A stretch of DNA of 64,000 nucleotides from NCBI RefSeq assembly GCF_036242395.1, contig NZ_CP108458.1:6820001-6884000 (forward strand), written 5' to 3'. Source of the stretch: Kitasatospora sp. NBC_01266 (lineage in GTDB: Bacteria; Actinomycetota; Actinomycetes; Streptomycetales; Streptomycetaceae). The position numbers and the translations under genes were made by a program. The notes beneath the pieces are model-generated. The model saw only the letters and a program-made list of their open reading frames with translations. It was not told the DNA's origin and did no database searches. Within the stretch, counting starts at the first letter, position 1; each line of letters starts with the position of its first letter. Positions 52,296-60,705 of this stretch are shown piece after piece.

Positions 52296-53825
52296 CTACC
52301 CCTGGACAACCCCCGACTTGATCACAGCCAGTCGGGCGAACAGGGGTTTCGGATCCGGCAACCGTCCGTCCTCCCCGGCGGTGCACTGCGCGGCCACCGC
52401 CCGCGCCGCCTGCGGGACGAACGGCGTGAGCAGCGCGGCGAGGGTCCGGCAGGCGTGCAGCAGCGTGGCGAGCGTGGCGTCCAGCAGGTCGGCGCTCTCC
52501 GGTGAGCGCGCCAACTCCCAGGGGCGGCGCTGGTCGATCGTGCGGTTGGCGGCCTCCAGCACCCGCCAGGCCGCGGCGGTCGCGCGCCGGAAGTCGTAGG
52601 CGTCCAGCGCCGCGGTCACCTCACCGGGCGCGGCCCGGCAGACCTCCAGCAAGGCGTCGCCGACCGGCTCGGGCGCGGGCTCGAGCTCGGGACCGCGCCC
52701 GTCCCGGTAGCGGTGGACCATGGTGACCACCCGGTTGACCAGGTTGCCCAGGCCCCCGGCCAGGTCCGCGTCCGCCCGGGCCACCAGCCGCTCGACCGTG
52801 AAGTCGGTATCCCCGACTTTCGCCACCTCGCGCAGCAGCCACCAGCGCACCGCGTCCGTCCCGTACCGGTCGACCAGCTCGGTCGGGTCCACCACGTTGC
52901 CGGCGGACTTGCTGATCTTCCGACCGTCCACCGTCAGGTAGTCGTGCACCAGCACGTCGGTGGGCAGCGGCAGGCCGGCCGACAGCAGCATGGCCGGCCA
53001 GTACACGGCGTGGAACCTCAGCACCCCTTTTCCGACCAGGTGGACCCGGCGCTCGCTGCCCAGCCACCAGTCCTGGAAGGCGCGGTCCTCGGAGCCGTAC
53101 CCCAGGCCGGTGAGGTAGTTGCCGAGCGCGTCCCACCACACGTACACCACCTGCTCCGGGTCGCCCGGGACCGGGATGCCCCAGCCCCTGGCCCGGGTGT
53201 GCGAGCGCGAGATCGAGAAGTCGTGCAGACCGCCGTCCAGCAGGGCGAGCACCTCGTTGCGGCGGGCGGCCGGCTCGATCCGCAGCCGGCCCTCGGCGAT
53301 CGCCGCGCGCAGCGGCTCGGTGTAGCGGGAGAGGCGGAAGAACCAGTTCTCCTCGGCGACCGTCTGGGGCTCGGTGCCGTGTTCCGCGCACCGCCCGTCG
53401 ACCAGTTCGCCGGGGGTGTAGAACTGCTCGCACCCGACGCAGTACAGGCCTTCGTAGTGCTTGCGGTACAGGTCGCCGGCGGCGGCGCAGCGGCGCCAGA
53501 GCGCGGCCACCCCGGCGGCGTGGCGCGGGTCGCGGCTGGTCCGGATGAAGTCGTCGAGGCTGATCGCCAGCGGTTCGTGCAACGCCTCGAAGGCGGCGGC
53601 GTTGCGGTCGACGAACTCGGCGACCTCGAGCCCGGCGGCCTCGGCGGCGAGCACGTTCTTCAGCGAGTTGTCGTCCGTCCCGCCCAGCAGGCGGACCTGC
53701 TCGCCGCGCAGCCGCCGGTGCCGGGCCAGCACGTCGGCCTGCACCAGCTCCAGCGCGAAGCCGAGGTGGGGACGGGCGTTGACGTAGGGGATGGTGGTGG
53801 TCAGGTAGGTGCGCGGTGCGTTCAT
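52296..53825 (-). CDS. metG: Methionyl-tRNA synthetase
   Basis: A 509-aa class I synthetase that charges tRNA-Met with methionine. The HIGH equivalent is ARPHLGFALE (residues 17-26), KMSKS is KISKS in VDGRKISKSAGNVVDPTELV (about 303), and the zinc region is YCVGCEQFYTPGELVDGRCA (Cys-x2-Cys, Cys, His). The anticodon-binding helical domain follows; there is no C-terminal tRNA-binding (EMAP/Trbp) domain. ATG 53825 with CCGGAGGGTTCG upstream. It is preceded by a leader peptide and an intrinsic terminator that together look like a Met-sensing attenuator. Confidence 0.95.
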   Translation of the reverse strand: MNAPRTYLTTTIPYVNARPHLGFALELVQADVLARHRRLRGEQVRLLGGTDDNSLKNVLAAEAAGLEVAEFVDRNAAAFEALHEPLAISLDDFIRTSRDPRHAAGVAALWRRCAAAGDLYRKHYEGLYCVGCEQFYTPGELVDGRCAEHGTEPQTVAEENWFFRLSRYTEPLRAAIAEGRLRIEPAARRNEVLALLDGGLHDFSISRSHTRARGWGIPVPGDPEQVVYVWWDALGNYLTGLGYGSEDRAFQDWWLGSERRVHLVGKGVLRFHAVYWPAMLLSAGLPLPTDVLVHDYLTVDGRKISKSAGNVVDPTELVDRYGTDAVRWWLLREVAKVGDTDFTVERLVARADADLAGGLGNLVNRVVTMVHRYRDGRGPELEPAPEPVGDALLEVCRAAPGEVTAALDAYDFRRATAAAWRVLEAANRTIDQRRPWELARSPESADLLDATLATLLHACRTLAALLTPFVPQAARAVAAQCTAGEDGRLPDPKPLFARLAVIKSGVVQG

Positions 53826-53890
53826 CGAACCCTCCGGATGAGTGGCGGAAAGGGGGTTCGGGGCCGCGGTGCTGAGCTGGGAAAAGCAAC

Positions 53891-53917
53891 GAGGCCCCGA
53901 CCTGGTGGCGGGGCCTC
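53891..53917 (-). terminator. Attenuator terminator in the metG leader
   Basis: On the minus strand GAGGCCCCG (53917-53909) pairs with CGGGGCCTC (53899-53891) around a 9-nt loop, with one more C-G pair outside. TTGCTTTTCCC follows directly. It lies 65 bp before the metG start, inside the leader, so it must be read through for metG expression. Confidence 0.85.
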
Positions 53918-53934
53918 GGATACCTGAACGTCCG

Positions 53935-53991
53935 TCAGCGACAGCCCCGCCTGCGGGGCATCATCTGGTCAACGTTCACGGTGAAGGTCAT
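53935..53991 (-). CDS. Leader peptide with tandem Met codons (metG attenuation)
   Basis: ATG 53991 to TGA 53935 encodes MTFTVNVDQMMPRRRGCR (18 aa) with two adjacent Met codons (53964-53959). TACGAT (54004-53999) is a good -10 placed seven bases before the ATG, so the message would be leaderless. The Met codons abut a perfect hairpin, GCCCCGC (53959-53953) with GCGGGGC (53950-53944). The second arm, extended to GGCGGGGC (53951-53944), is also complementary to GCCCCGCC (53914-53907), the first arm of the terminator. This is the 1:2 / 2:3 / 3:4 arrangement of ribosome-mediated attenuation. Confidence 0.75.
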   Translation of the reverse strand: MTFTVNVDQMMPRRRGCR

Positions 53992-54038
53992 GGCCGGGAT
54001 CGTAGCAGACCATTGACACGGACACCCCGGGCCGCTGC

Positions 54039-54054
54039 ACTGGTCTGGACCACA
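54039..54054 (+). promoter_or_regulatory. DasR-type operator (dre) before chitinase
   Basis: ACTGGTCTGGACCACA matches the DasR consensus ACTGGTCTAGACCACT at 14 of 16 positions. It lies 76 bp before the chitinase start. DasR represses chitin and N-acetylglucosamine genes until glucosamine-6-phosphate accumulates. Confidence 0.85.
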
Positions 54055-54129
54055 GGGGCATACTCGCGGGGTCGCTCCCCGTATTGCCCCGAACCGTCCG
54101 GCAGTTGAGACAGCAGGAGCATCCCCCAC

Positions 54130-55767
54130 ATGCGCAGTCTCGTCAGACCCCGCAGCCTGGCCGCGATGGCCACCGCCTGGGCACTCGCGGTGGCCGGCGC
54201 GGCCGGCCTCACCCTCGGCCTGGCCCCCACCGCCTCGGCCGGTGAGTTCCTGGTCAACGGCGGCTTCGAGAGCGGCACCCTGGCTCCCTGGAGCTGCGAC
54301 GGCAGTACCGGAAGCGTCGTCACCGGCCATCCGCACAGCGGAACTTACGCACTCGCCGGGGCGGCCACCGCCGCCGACGACGCGCAGTGCACGCAGACCG
54401 TCGCCGTCGCGCCGAACACCAGCTACACGCTCAGCGCCTACGTCAACGGCGCCTACGTCTACCTGGGCGTGGACGGTGGCGCCGACACCTGGACGCCGAG
54501 CACCGGCGGGGCGTACCAGCAGCTCTCGGTCGGCTTCACCACGGGAGCGAGCCAGACCAGCGCCACGGTCTACCTGCACGGGTGGTACGGGCAGGGGACG
54601 TACTACGCGGACGACGTGTCCCTCACCGGCCCGGGCGGCCCGAGCCCGACACCCACACCCACACCCACTCCGACGCCGACCCCAACCCCGACCCCAACCA
54701 CCACCCCCACCCCGCCGGGCGGCGGCGGCCTCCCCACCCACGCCCTGGTCGGCTACCTGCACGAGAGCTTCGCCAACGGCGCCGGCTACCTGAAGATGTC
54801 CGATGTCCCCGACTCCTGGAACATCATCGACCTCGCCTTCGCCGAGCCCACCTCGGTGACCTCCGGCGACATCCAGTTCACCCGCTGCCCCCTCAGCGAC
54901 TGCCCGACCGAGGAGTCGGACGCCGACTTCAAGGCCGCCATCGCCGCCAAGCAGGCCGAGGGCAAGAAGGTGCTGCTCTCCATCGGCGGTGCCAACGGTG
55001 AGGTCCAACTCACCACCACCGCGGCCCGGGACGAGTTCGTCAGCTCGGTCTCCGCGATCATCGACCAGTGGGGCCTGGACGGCCTGGACGTCGACTTCGA
55101 GAACCAGTCGCTCGCCCTCAACCCCGGCGACACCGACTTCAAGAACCCGACCACCCCGGTCATCGTCAACACCATCTCGGCCCTGCAGACGCTCAAGGCC
55201 AAGTACGGCCCGAACTTCGTGCTGACCATGGCGCCCGAGACCTTCTTCGTCCAACTCGGCTACCAGTTCTACGGTCCCGGCCCCAACAACGCCCAGGACC
55301 CGCGGGCCGGCGCCTTCCTGCCGGTGATCTACGCACTGCGCGACGACCTGACCCTGCTGACCGTCCAGGACTACAACTCCGGCCCCATCATGGGCCTGGA
55401 CAACCAGTACCACACGATGGGCGGCGCCGACTTCCCCATCGCGATGGCCGACATGCTGCTCGCCGGCTTCCCGGTGGCGGGCGACACCAGCGACATGTTC
55501 CCGCCCCTCGCCCCCTCCCAGGTGGCGATCGGCCTGCCGGCCGACAGCTACGCGGGCAACGGGTACCTGGCCCCGAGTGTGGTGGACCAGGCGCTGGACT
55601 GCCTGACCAAGGGCGCCAACTGCGGTGGCTACCTGCCGCGCAGCAGCCCGCAGCCCGAGCTGCGCGGCCTGATGGCCTGGTCGATCAACTGGGACCAGTA
55701 CAGCGGCAACGAGTTCTCCGGCAACTTCCAGAGCTACTTCGGCAGCACACCCGCGGCCAAGCCCTGA
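54130..55767 (+). CDS. Secreted GH18 chitinase with N-terminal carbohydrate-binding domain
   Basis: A 545-aa exported endochitinase-type enzyme. Residues 1-37 are a signal peptide ending in TASA. Residues 38-167 form a beta-sandwich binding domain (EFLVNGGFESGTLAPWSCDG; YYADDVSLTG). A Pro-Thr linker (about 172-196) follows, then the GH18 barrel from LVGYLHESFANG (about 207). The catalytic motif is LDGLDVDFEN, with Glu324 as acid and Asp320/Asp322 as helpers. SIGGANG (about 284) is the second GH18 strand motif. A dre site upstream predicts DasR control. ATG 54130 with CAGCAGGAGCATCCCCC upstream. Confidence 0.95.
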   Translation: MRSLVRPRSLAAMATAWALAVAGAAGLTLGLAPTASAGEFLVNGGFESGTLAPWSCDGSTGSVVTGHPHSGTYALAGAATAADDAQCTQTVAVAPNTSYTLSAYVNGAYVYLGVDGGADTWTPSTGGAYQQLSVGFTTGASQTSATVYLHGWYGQGTYYADDVSLTGPGGPSPTPTPTPTPTPTPTPTPTTTPTPPGGGGLPTHALVGYLHESFANGAGYLKMSDVPDSWNIIDLAFAEPTSVTSGDIQFTRCPLSDCPTEESDADFKAAIAAKQAEGKKVLLSIGGANGEVQLTTTAARDEFVSSVSAIIDQWGLDGLDVDFENQSLALNPGDTDFKNPTTPVIVNTISALQTLKAKYGPNFVLTMAPETFFVQLGYQFYGPGPNNAQDPRAGAFLPVIYALRDDLTLLTVQDYNSGPIMGLDNQYHTMGGADFPIAMADMLLAGFPVAGDTSDMFPPLAPSQVAIGLPADSYAGNGYLAPSVVDQALDCLTKGANCGGYLPRSSPQPELRGLMAWSINWDQYSGNEFSGNFQSYFGSTPAAKP

Positions 55768-55805
55768 AGTCCCTTGCGGCCGTTGCTCCTTCGGCCCGTG
55801 GTCGG

Positions 55806-55837
55806 CCGGCTGTCCGGCTGTCCGGCTATCCGGTTAT
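55806..55837. repeat. 8-bp tandem repeat, 4 units
   Basis: CCGGCTGT, CCGGCTGT, CCGGCTAT, CCGGTTAT, then a partial unit, starting 38 bp after the chitinase stop and running into the end of the convergent cupin gene. Confidence 0.88.
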
Positions 55838-56247
55838 TCGGTGGCCGGCCACGGGCCCGGCTCGACGCGCGCCTCGTCCTCCGTCCCCGGCCACGCCGGG
55901 ACGGTGGCGGCGAGGATGCGCAGCGCCGCGTCGTCGTCGGCGCGGAACTGGAAGGCCGTGCCGAGCGGGATGCTCACGGTGGTGCCCACCCGCAGCGGTG
56001 TGACCTCCTGGCGCCCGTGCTGCCGGCGCCACAGCTGCCCGGAGCCGGCGACCACGTGCCAGAGCTCCTGCACGGTGGCGTGCGAGACCGCCCGCGACAC
56101 CGCCCCGGCCGCCAGCTCGAAGTGCGCCATGCTCGCCGCTCCGGACAGCTCGCCCAGCGGCAGAACTGATGATCCGTCAGTGGCCGTCACCTCGACGGCG
56201 TCGGCGAACTGCCAGGTCCGGTAGGGCTGGTGGGGCTGGTGGGTCAT
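55834..56247 (-). CDS. Cupin-domain protein
   Basis: A 137-aa single-domain cupin. SHATVQELWHVVAGSGQLWR (about residues 55-74) is the first cupin motif, with Gln-Glu-x2-His in place of the full HxH; RVGTTVSIPLGTAFQFRADD (about 86-105) is the second, with Gln replacing the usual His. Metal binding may therefore be reduced. The ATG overlaps the stop of the M48 protease gene by four bases, so they are co-translated. Function unknown. Confidence 0.82.
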   Translation of the reverse strand: MTHQPHQPYRTWQFADAVEVTATDGSSVLPLGELSGAASMAHFELAAGAVSRAVSHATVQELWHVVAGSGQLWRRQHGRQEVTPLRVGTTVSIPLGTAFQFRADDDAALRILAATVPAWPGTEDEARVEPGPWPATE

Positions 56248-57464
56248 CGGCTCGACTCCGGTGCGGTGGTGGCACTCGCCCAGCGCCGGGCCGCCGCGAT
56301 CCGGCGGGCGGTGCTGGGGTGGGTGGCGAAGAGCAGTTCCAGCGCCCTGGGCGGGTCCACGTCCGCGACGTTGGTCAGCGCGAGGCGCCGCTGCATGGCG
56401 ATGAACTGCTGTGGATCGCCGGTGAGTTCGAGTGCGTGCCGGTCGGCGGCGGCCTCGATCCGACGGCTCACCGCCGCCTGCGCGGGTCCGCCCAGCGTCC
56501 CCAGCACAGCAGCGAGCGCGGCCAGCAGCGGCAGCGAGCGCGGGTCGGCCAGGTCCGGGACGCCGGCCGCCGCCTGCAGCGGGTGCAGCGCGGCCAGCAG
56601 GCCGAGCACCACCACGGCCGCCGCCGCCCCGAGGGCGCCGAGCGCCGTGCCGCGCGGTACGTCGCGGTGCACCACGTGCCCCAGCTCGTGCGCCACCACC
56701 AGCTCCACCTCGCGCTGCTCGGCGGTGCTGAGCAGGGTGTCGTACGCGACGATCCGCCGGGTCGCGCCGAAGCCCGAGACATACGCGTTGAGCGCGGTGG
56801 TGCGGCGCGAGGCGTCGGCCACCAGGACGTCCCGCACCCGCACCCCGTCGCGCTCGGCGAGGGCGAGCAGGGCCGAGCGCAGCTCACCGTCCGGCAGGGC
56901 GGTGAAGCGGTTGAAGAGCGGCTCGACCAGCAGTGGGAAGAGGAACGAGAAGACGACGGTGAGCAGCGCCGCCGCCCCCGCCGCCGGGGCCCACCACCAG
57001 CGGGTCGACCAGGCGGTGAGCGCGTAGACGCCGAGCGCCACGGGCAGCGCGAGCACCAGGGTCAGCAGCAGGCCGCGCAGCAGGTCCACCGCCCAGCCGG
57101 CCCAGCCCTGGGTGACCAGGCCGTAGTCCGCGCGGATCACCCGCACCCGGGCGGCGACTGGCAGCCCGACCAGCTGCCCGATCAGCACCAGCGCGAGCGC
57201 CCCGCCGAGCACCTGCGCCGTGCGCGAGCCGCCCAGCAGACCGCCGGCCCAGTGCACCAGGTGCGCGCCGGCGGGGGTGAAGCCGAGCAGCAGGGTCACG
57301 GCCAGCCCCACCAGCCGCCCGCCCAGTACCCAGGGCACCTGCCGCCGCCGCAACGCCCGTCCCCGGGCCAGCTGCTCGGGCGTGAAGTCCGTACTTCCCA
57401 CGCCGCCGTCCCCGTCCCCGCCCTCGACCGCCACCCCGCTCACCGCCACCCGCCTTCCGCGCAC
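56244..57464 (-). CDS. M48-family membrane zinc protease (Ste24/CAAX-protease-like)
   Basis: A 406-aa integral membrane metalloprotease related to Ste24p. The zinc motif is VVAHELGHVVHRD (HExxH, about residue 247), and the third ligand lies in RIEAAADRHALELTGDP (EAAAD, about 327). Around six membrane helices (about 48-67, 87-110, 130-180, 275-300) enclose the site. ALNAYVSGFGATRRIVAYDT is conserved in the family. The N terminus (GTG 57464) is a Gly/Asp-rich tail; later GTG codons could be the true start. Likely role: membrane-protein quality control. Confidence 0.88.
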   Translation of the reverse strand: MRGRRVAVSGVAVEGGDGDGGVGSTDFTPEQLARGRALRRRQVPWVLGGRLVGLAVTLLLGFTPAGAHLVHWAGGLLGGSRTAQVLGGALALVLIGQLVGLPVAARVRVIRADYGLVTQGWAGWAVDLLRGLLLTLVLALPVALGVYALTAWSTRWWWAPAAGAAALLTVVFSFLFPLLVEPLFNRFTALPDGELRSALLALAERDGVRVRDVLVADASRRTTALNAYVSGFGATRRIVAYDTLLSTAEQREVELVVAHELGHVVHRDVPRGTALGALGAAAAVVVLGLLAALHPLQAAAGVPDLADPRSLPLLAALAAVLGTLGGPAQAAVSRRIEAAADRHALELTGDPQQFIAMQRRLALTNVADVDPPRALELLFATHPSTARRIAAARRWASATTAPESSR

Positions 57465-57545
57465 CCGGAACCGATCCGCACCGCCACCCTAGACGAGTAG
57501 GTCCGAGGCGGGCCGCTCATGCGTGAGCCGGGGGTTCGGCCTCGA

Positions 57546-58280
57546 TCAGCGTGGGCCTGGAGGGTCGCGTCGTGTCCGGTGTGCCCGGTGCTGCTGGGCG
57601 TCATCGGTGACGAACACCGACCAGACCATCTGGATGGTCCTGGTGCGGGAGATGAACCGCAGTCCGTACCGGTCGGCGGCGGGTTCGGTGGTCAGGGCCA
57701 GGTCGGCCGTCCGCTCGCGGACCGCTCGGGCGGCCGCGCTGGTCGAGGGCGTCAGGGTGATCGTCCGAGCCGGGTACAGGGCGGGGAGGAGCTGGTCGAC
57801 GAGTGGCACCGGAGCGGGGTGGGTGGCCACCACGGGGACGGCGGGGACCTGGTGGTCGAGGTCTCGGGCGATGCCGTACGGGGGAGTCTCCAGGACGAAT
57901 GCGGCGGCCAGCGCGATCCGGGTGTCCATGTAGAACTCGTTGATCCTCGCGTAGGCGTTGGCGATCACCACGTGGCTGATCTCGCCGGACCGCAGGGCGT
58001 TGCCGGCCTGCTCGTACGTGTCGTACAGCCGCACCTGCGGTTCGCGCTCGGGCGCGCCGCCGTGGAGTCGGTCCCAGAGGAAGCCGGCGGCTTCCTCGCT
58101 GCTGGTGCCCTGGGGGCCGAGGGTGCCGATCAGTCGGGCCGGGCGGTGCCGGATGATCTCCCGGGTGAGCAGGTCTCCTGTTCCGCCGGGAAGGTCGGCC
58201 CCGCCCGCCGGCCGTGCTCCAGGGCCGGCGGGCACCCGGGGTTCTGCGGCGAGGTGGTCGGAAGCTGCGGTGGTCAGCAT
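57546..58280 (-). CDS. BacA-type prephenate decarboxylase
   Basis: A 244-aa protein of the prephenate dehydratase fold. Several stretches match B. subtilis BacA better than PheA: TLGPQGTSSEEAA (BacA has GPEGTSSEYAA), YDTYEQ, NAYARINEFYMDTRIALA (BacA HAYDGIKHFYM), ETPPYGIARD, VVATHPAPVPLV (BacA VSHPSPINLI), STSAAARAVRERTADLALTT, and RYGLRFI...IQMVWSVF. BacA removes CO2 from prephenate without aromatisation, the entry to anticapsin, dihydrotyrosine and related cyclohexenyl amino acids. It lacks the ACT domain of PheA. ATG 58280, four bases after the aminotransferase stop. Last gene of the operon. Confidence 0.8.
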   Translation of the reverse strand: MLTTAASDHLAAEPRVPAGPGARPAGGADLPGGTGDLLTREIIRHRPARLIGTLGPQGTSSEEAAGFLWDRLHGGAPEREPQVRLYDTYEQAGNALRSGEISHVVIANAYARINEFYMDTRIALAAAFVLETPPYGIARDLDHQVPAVPVVATHPAPVPLVDQLLPALYPARTITLTPSTSAAARAVRERTADLALTTEPAADRYGLRFISRTRTIQMVWSVFVTDDAQQHRAHRTRRDPPGPR

Positions 58281-58284
58281 GGGT

Positions 58285-59244
58285 TCAGCCTCGGCCGATT
58301 CGGACGGGGGTGAGCCAGTGCTGGTGTTGCGGGTCTCCGCCGCCGCGGATGGTCCGGGCGTAGTGGCGGGCGATGCTCCGGGTGATCGGGCCGGGTTCGC
58401 CGGCTCCGATCGGGTGCCCGGAAACCTCGTTGACCGGGGTGATTCCGATGCCGGTCCCGGTGAGGAAGACCTCGTCGGCACCGTGCAGATCGGACACGTC
58501 CAACTCGTCTTCGTCGGCCTCGATGCCGTGATCGGCGGCGAGGGTCAGCACGGTGTCCCGAGTGATGCCGGGCAGCAGGTCCGCGGTGGCGGGTGGGGTG
58601 AGCAGCCGGCCGGCACGAACCGCGAAGACGTTCGCGGTGCTGGCCTCGCAGACCCGGCCACGGCCGTCGAGCAGGATCGCGTCGTCGTATCCGGCCGCCC
58701 TGGCCTCGTCGGCGGCGAGCGCGTTGTTGACGTACCCGCCGGTGACCTTGGCGTGGATCGGGATCGCGGCACTGCGCGGCCGTACCCAGGAGCTGACCGT
58801 GCAGCGGATGCCGCCGGGCGGGGTGTAGGCGCCCATCGGGAAGCCGGTGATCGACAGGGCGTCGGAGATGCCGCTCAGACCGACGCCGGGCCGGGTGCCG
58901 GGTAGCAGAGCGAGCTTGTAGCCAAGTGGCCGCAGGTAGGTGTCGGTGGTGGTGCCGTTGCGCTGGAGCAGCTCGCAGGTGATCTCGACCAGTTCGTCGA
59001 CGGTGTGCGGGGTCTCGATGCGCAGCAGGCGGCAGGAGCGCAGGAAGCGCTCGTAGTGGTCGTGCGCTCGGAAGAGCAGCAGTCTCCCGCCGTCGGCGGA
59101 GGCGTGCGCACGGATGCCCTCGAAGACCCCGGTGCCGTACTGCAGGGCCTGGGTGGTGAGCGGCAGAGCGGCCTCGGTGAACGGGACGAACGCACCCTGG
59201 TGGTAGGCCGTGGCGGCGACGGCGGGCTCGGCCTGGGTGGTCAT
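58285..59244 (-). CDS. Branched-chain-type (class IV) aminotransferase
   Basis: A 319-aa fold-type IV PLP enzyme like IlvE. LQYGTGVFEGIRAH (about residues 35-48) is the family start. The PLP lysine is Lys166 in HAKVTGGYVNNALA, and EASTANVFAV, LLPGITRDTVL and EVFLTGTGIGITPV are further hallmarks. Usually it makes Leu/Ile/Val; in this operon it is better explained as transaminating the keto acid formed by the BacA-type enzyme. ATG 59244 behind GGGAGGACCCG; overlaps the preceding gene's stop in ATGA. Confidence 0.9.
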   Translation of the reverse strand: MTTQAEPAVAATAYHQGAFVPFTEAALPLTTQALQYGTGVFEGIRAHASADGGRLLLFRAHDHYERFLRSCRLLRIETPHTVDELVEITCELLQRNGTTTDTYLRPLGYKLALLPGTRPGVGLSGISDALSITGFPMGAYTPPGGIRCTVSSWVRPRSAAIPIHAKVTGGYVNNALAADEARAAGYDDAILLDGRGRVCEASTANVFAVRAGRLLTPPATADLLPGITRDTVLTLAADHGIEADEDELDVSDLHGADEVFLTGTGIGITPVNEVSGHPIGAGEPGPITRSIARHYARTIRGGGDPQHQHWLTPVRIGRG

Positions 59245-60671
59245 CGGGTCCTCCCGGCCGCGATCCTGGCGGCGGCCGACGCCTCGGCGTCCTGGCCGCC
59301 CGCTCGCAGGTCGATGACCCGGGCGGCCTTCCAACTGACCATCGCGCCGGTGGTGGTGATGCTGCCGAGGGTGCCGGTGCCGACCTCCAGCTCGGTGCCG
59401 AGTTCGTCGCGGCACTGCTCCACCGCGCGGGCGGCGCCCTGGGCGACGGCGGCCGCGCCCGCACGGCCTGGCAGTTGGAGGGTCAGGGAGAGCCGGTCGG
59501 CACCGTCCACGCGGTCGATGGCCACCTGGTAGTCCAGGTAGCCGCGCAGGTGACGCAGCAGCAGGTGCTCCAGGTCGTAGCCGGTGATCAGGTGCTCGTT
59601 GAGGACGAGTCGGTCACGGACCCGGCCGAGGGCGGCGATCGACGGAGCCGGAACGCTCTGCCCCGGACGCGGATCGGTGATCCTGACCAGGTCGCCGGTA
59701 CGGTACCGGACCAGCGGCTTGGCGCCCTGGTACAGGTGGGTGACGACCAGTTCTCCCGCACGGGTGCCGTCCGCGTCGGGCTGCACCCAGCGACCGGTCC
59801 GCGGGTCGACGACCTCGTTGTACGCGATGAGCGGAGCGGTGTACAGCAGCCCGTCGGCGGCGGCGGCGCCCATCACCGAGGCCTCCTGCGAGGCGTACAG
59901 GGCGTTGTAGGCGTGAGCACCCCAGAGCTCGCCGAGGTTGGCGAGCAGGCTGGGCGAGGCGAGTTCGCCGGTGGTCATCAAGACGTCGAGGCGGAAGTCC
60001 CGGTGTGGGTCGAGCCCGGCGGCGACGGCCCGTTTGGCGAGGGTCAGTGCCATGCCGGGGGTGCAGAACAGGCCGGTGACCGGGAAGGAGCGCATCACCT
60101 CCAGCGCTCGGTCGAAGCCGACCATCGGGGAGTGCGGCCACATCTTCGCCACGGCCAGGCCGAGGTTGCGGCAGACGTCGCCGAAGGTGTCCGAGAAGGC
60201 GTGCAGCTCGGTCGGCCCGGCCACCCCGATCACCTGGCCGTTGCCGTACTGGCGGAAGACGGTTTCGTAGTACTGCGTGAGGACGGTGTTGTTGGCGAGC
60301 GAGTCGATGTCGTCGCGCGGGCAGGGCGTTGAGCAGCCGGTGGTGCCCGTGGTCTCGTAGAAGATCCAGGCGTCGGCGAGCGGCCGGGAGAGCAGGCCGT
60401 GCTGGGCGGCGCGCAGGTCGTCCTTGGTGGTGAACGGGATTCCGGCGAGGGCGCGCTCGTCCAGGGCGGTGATGGTGGACGGGTCGACCGCGGCGAGGTG
60501 GGCACGGTAGAAGGAGGAGTTCGCCTTGACGTAGTCGAGTGTCCGGCGCAGCAACGTGAGCTGGTGCGCTGCCAGACGGGTCCGGTCCCACTGGCCGGCG
60601 AGGAACGAGCGGTGCTGGTCGCGGAGTTCGACGGCCGGGCCGACCAGCTCGGGACGGTAGATCGTGAACAT
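59241..60671 (-). CDS. PaaK-like adenylate-forming enzyme
   Basis: A 476-aa AMP-forming ligase of the phenylacetate-CoA ligase class. FYETTGTTGCSTPCPRDDID (about residues 103-122) is the P-loop, LYASQEASVMG the A5-like motif, PLVRYRTGDLVRI (about 320) the Y(R)TGDL motif, and RDRLVLNEHLITGYDLEHLL the hinge. Family relatives make aryl-CoA thioesters, F390, or activate acids in antibiotic pathways. The substrate here may be an acid to be joined to the amino product, or the amino acid itself. Overlaps the aminotransferase start by four bases. Confidence 0.85.
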   Translation of the reverse strand: MFTIYRPELVGPAVELRDQHRSFLAGQWDRTRLAAHQLTLLRRTLDYVKANSSFYRAHLAAVDPSTITALDERALAGIPFTTKDDLRAAQHGLLSRPLADAWIFYETTGTTGCSTPCPRDDIDSLANNTVLTQYYETVFRQYGNGQVIGVAGPTELHAFSDTFGDVCRNLGLAVAKMWPHSPMVGFDRALEVMRSFPVTGLFCTPGMALTLAKRAVAAGLDPHRDFRLDVLMTTGELASPSLLANLGELWGAHAYNALYASQEASVMGAAAADGLLYTAPLIAYNEVVDPRTGRWVQPDADGTRAGELVVTHLYQGAKPLVRYRTGDLVRITDPRPGQSVPAPSIAALGRVRDRLVLNEHLITGYDLEHLLLRHLRGYLDYQVAIDRVDGADRLSLTLQLPGRAGAAAVAQGAARAVEQCRDELGTELEVGTGTLGSITTTGAMVSWKAARVIDLRAGGQDAEASAAARIAAGRTR

Positions 60672-60705
60672 GGGCGTCCTGTGCGATAGGTGAAGCGGGG
60701 CGGGC

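Noticed and set aside
53935..55413. Long minus-strand frame opposite the chitinase
   Set aside because: Antisense shadow; only its last 19 codons (from ATG 53991) have independent support, as the metG leader peptide.
58285..59244. Aminotransferase as housekeeping IlvE
   Set aside because: Possible by sequence, but it is embedded by overlapping stops and starts in the biosynthetic operon, so a pathway-specific role is preferred.
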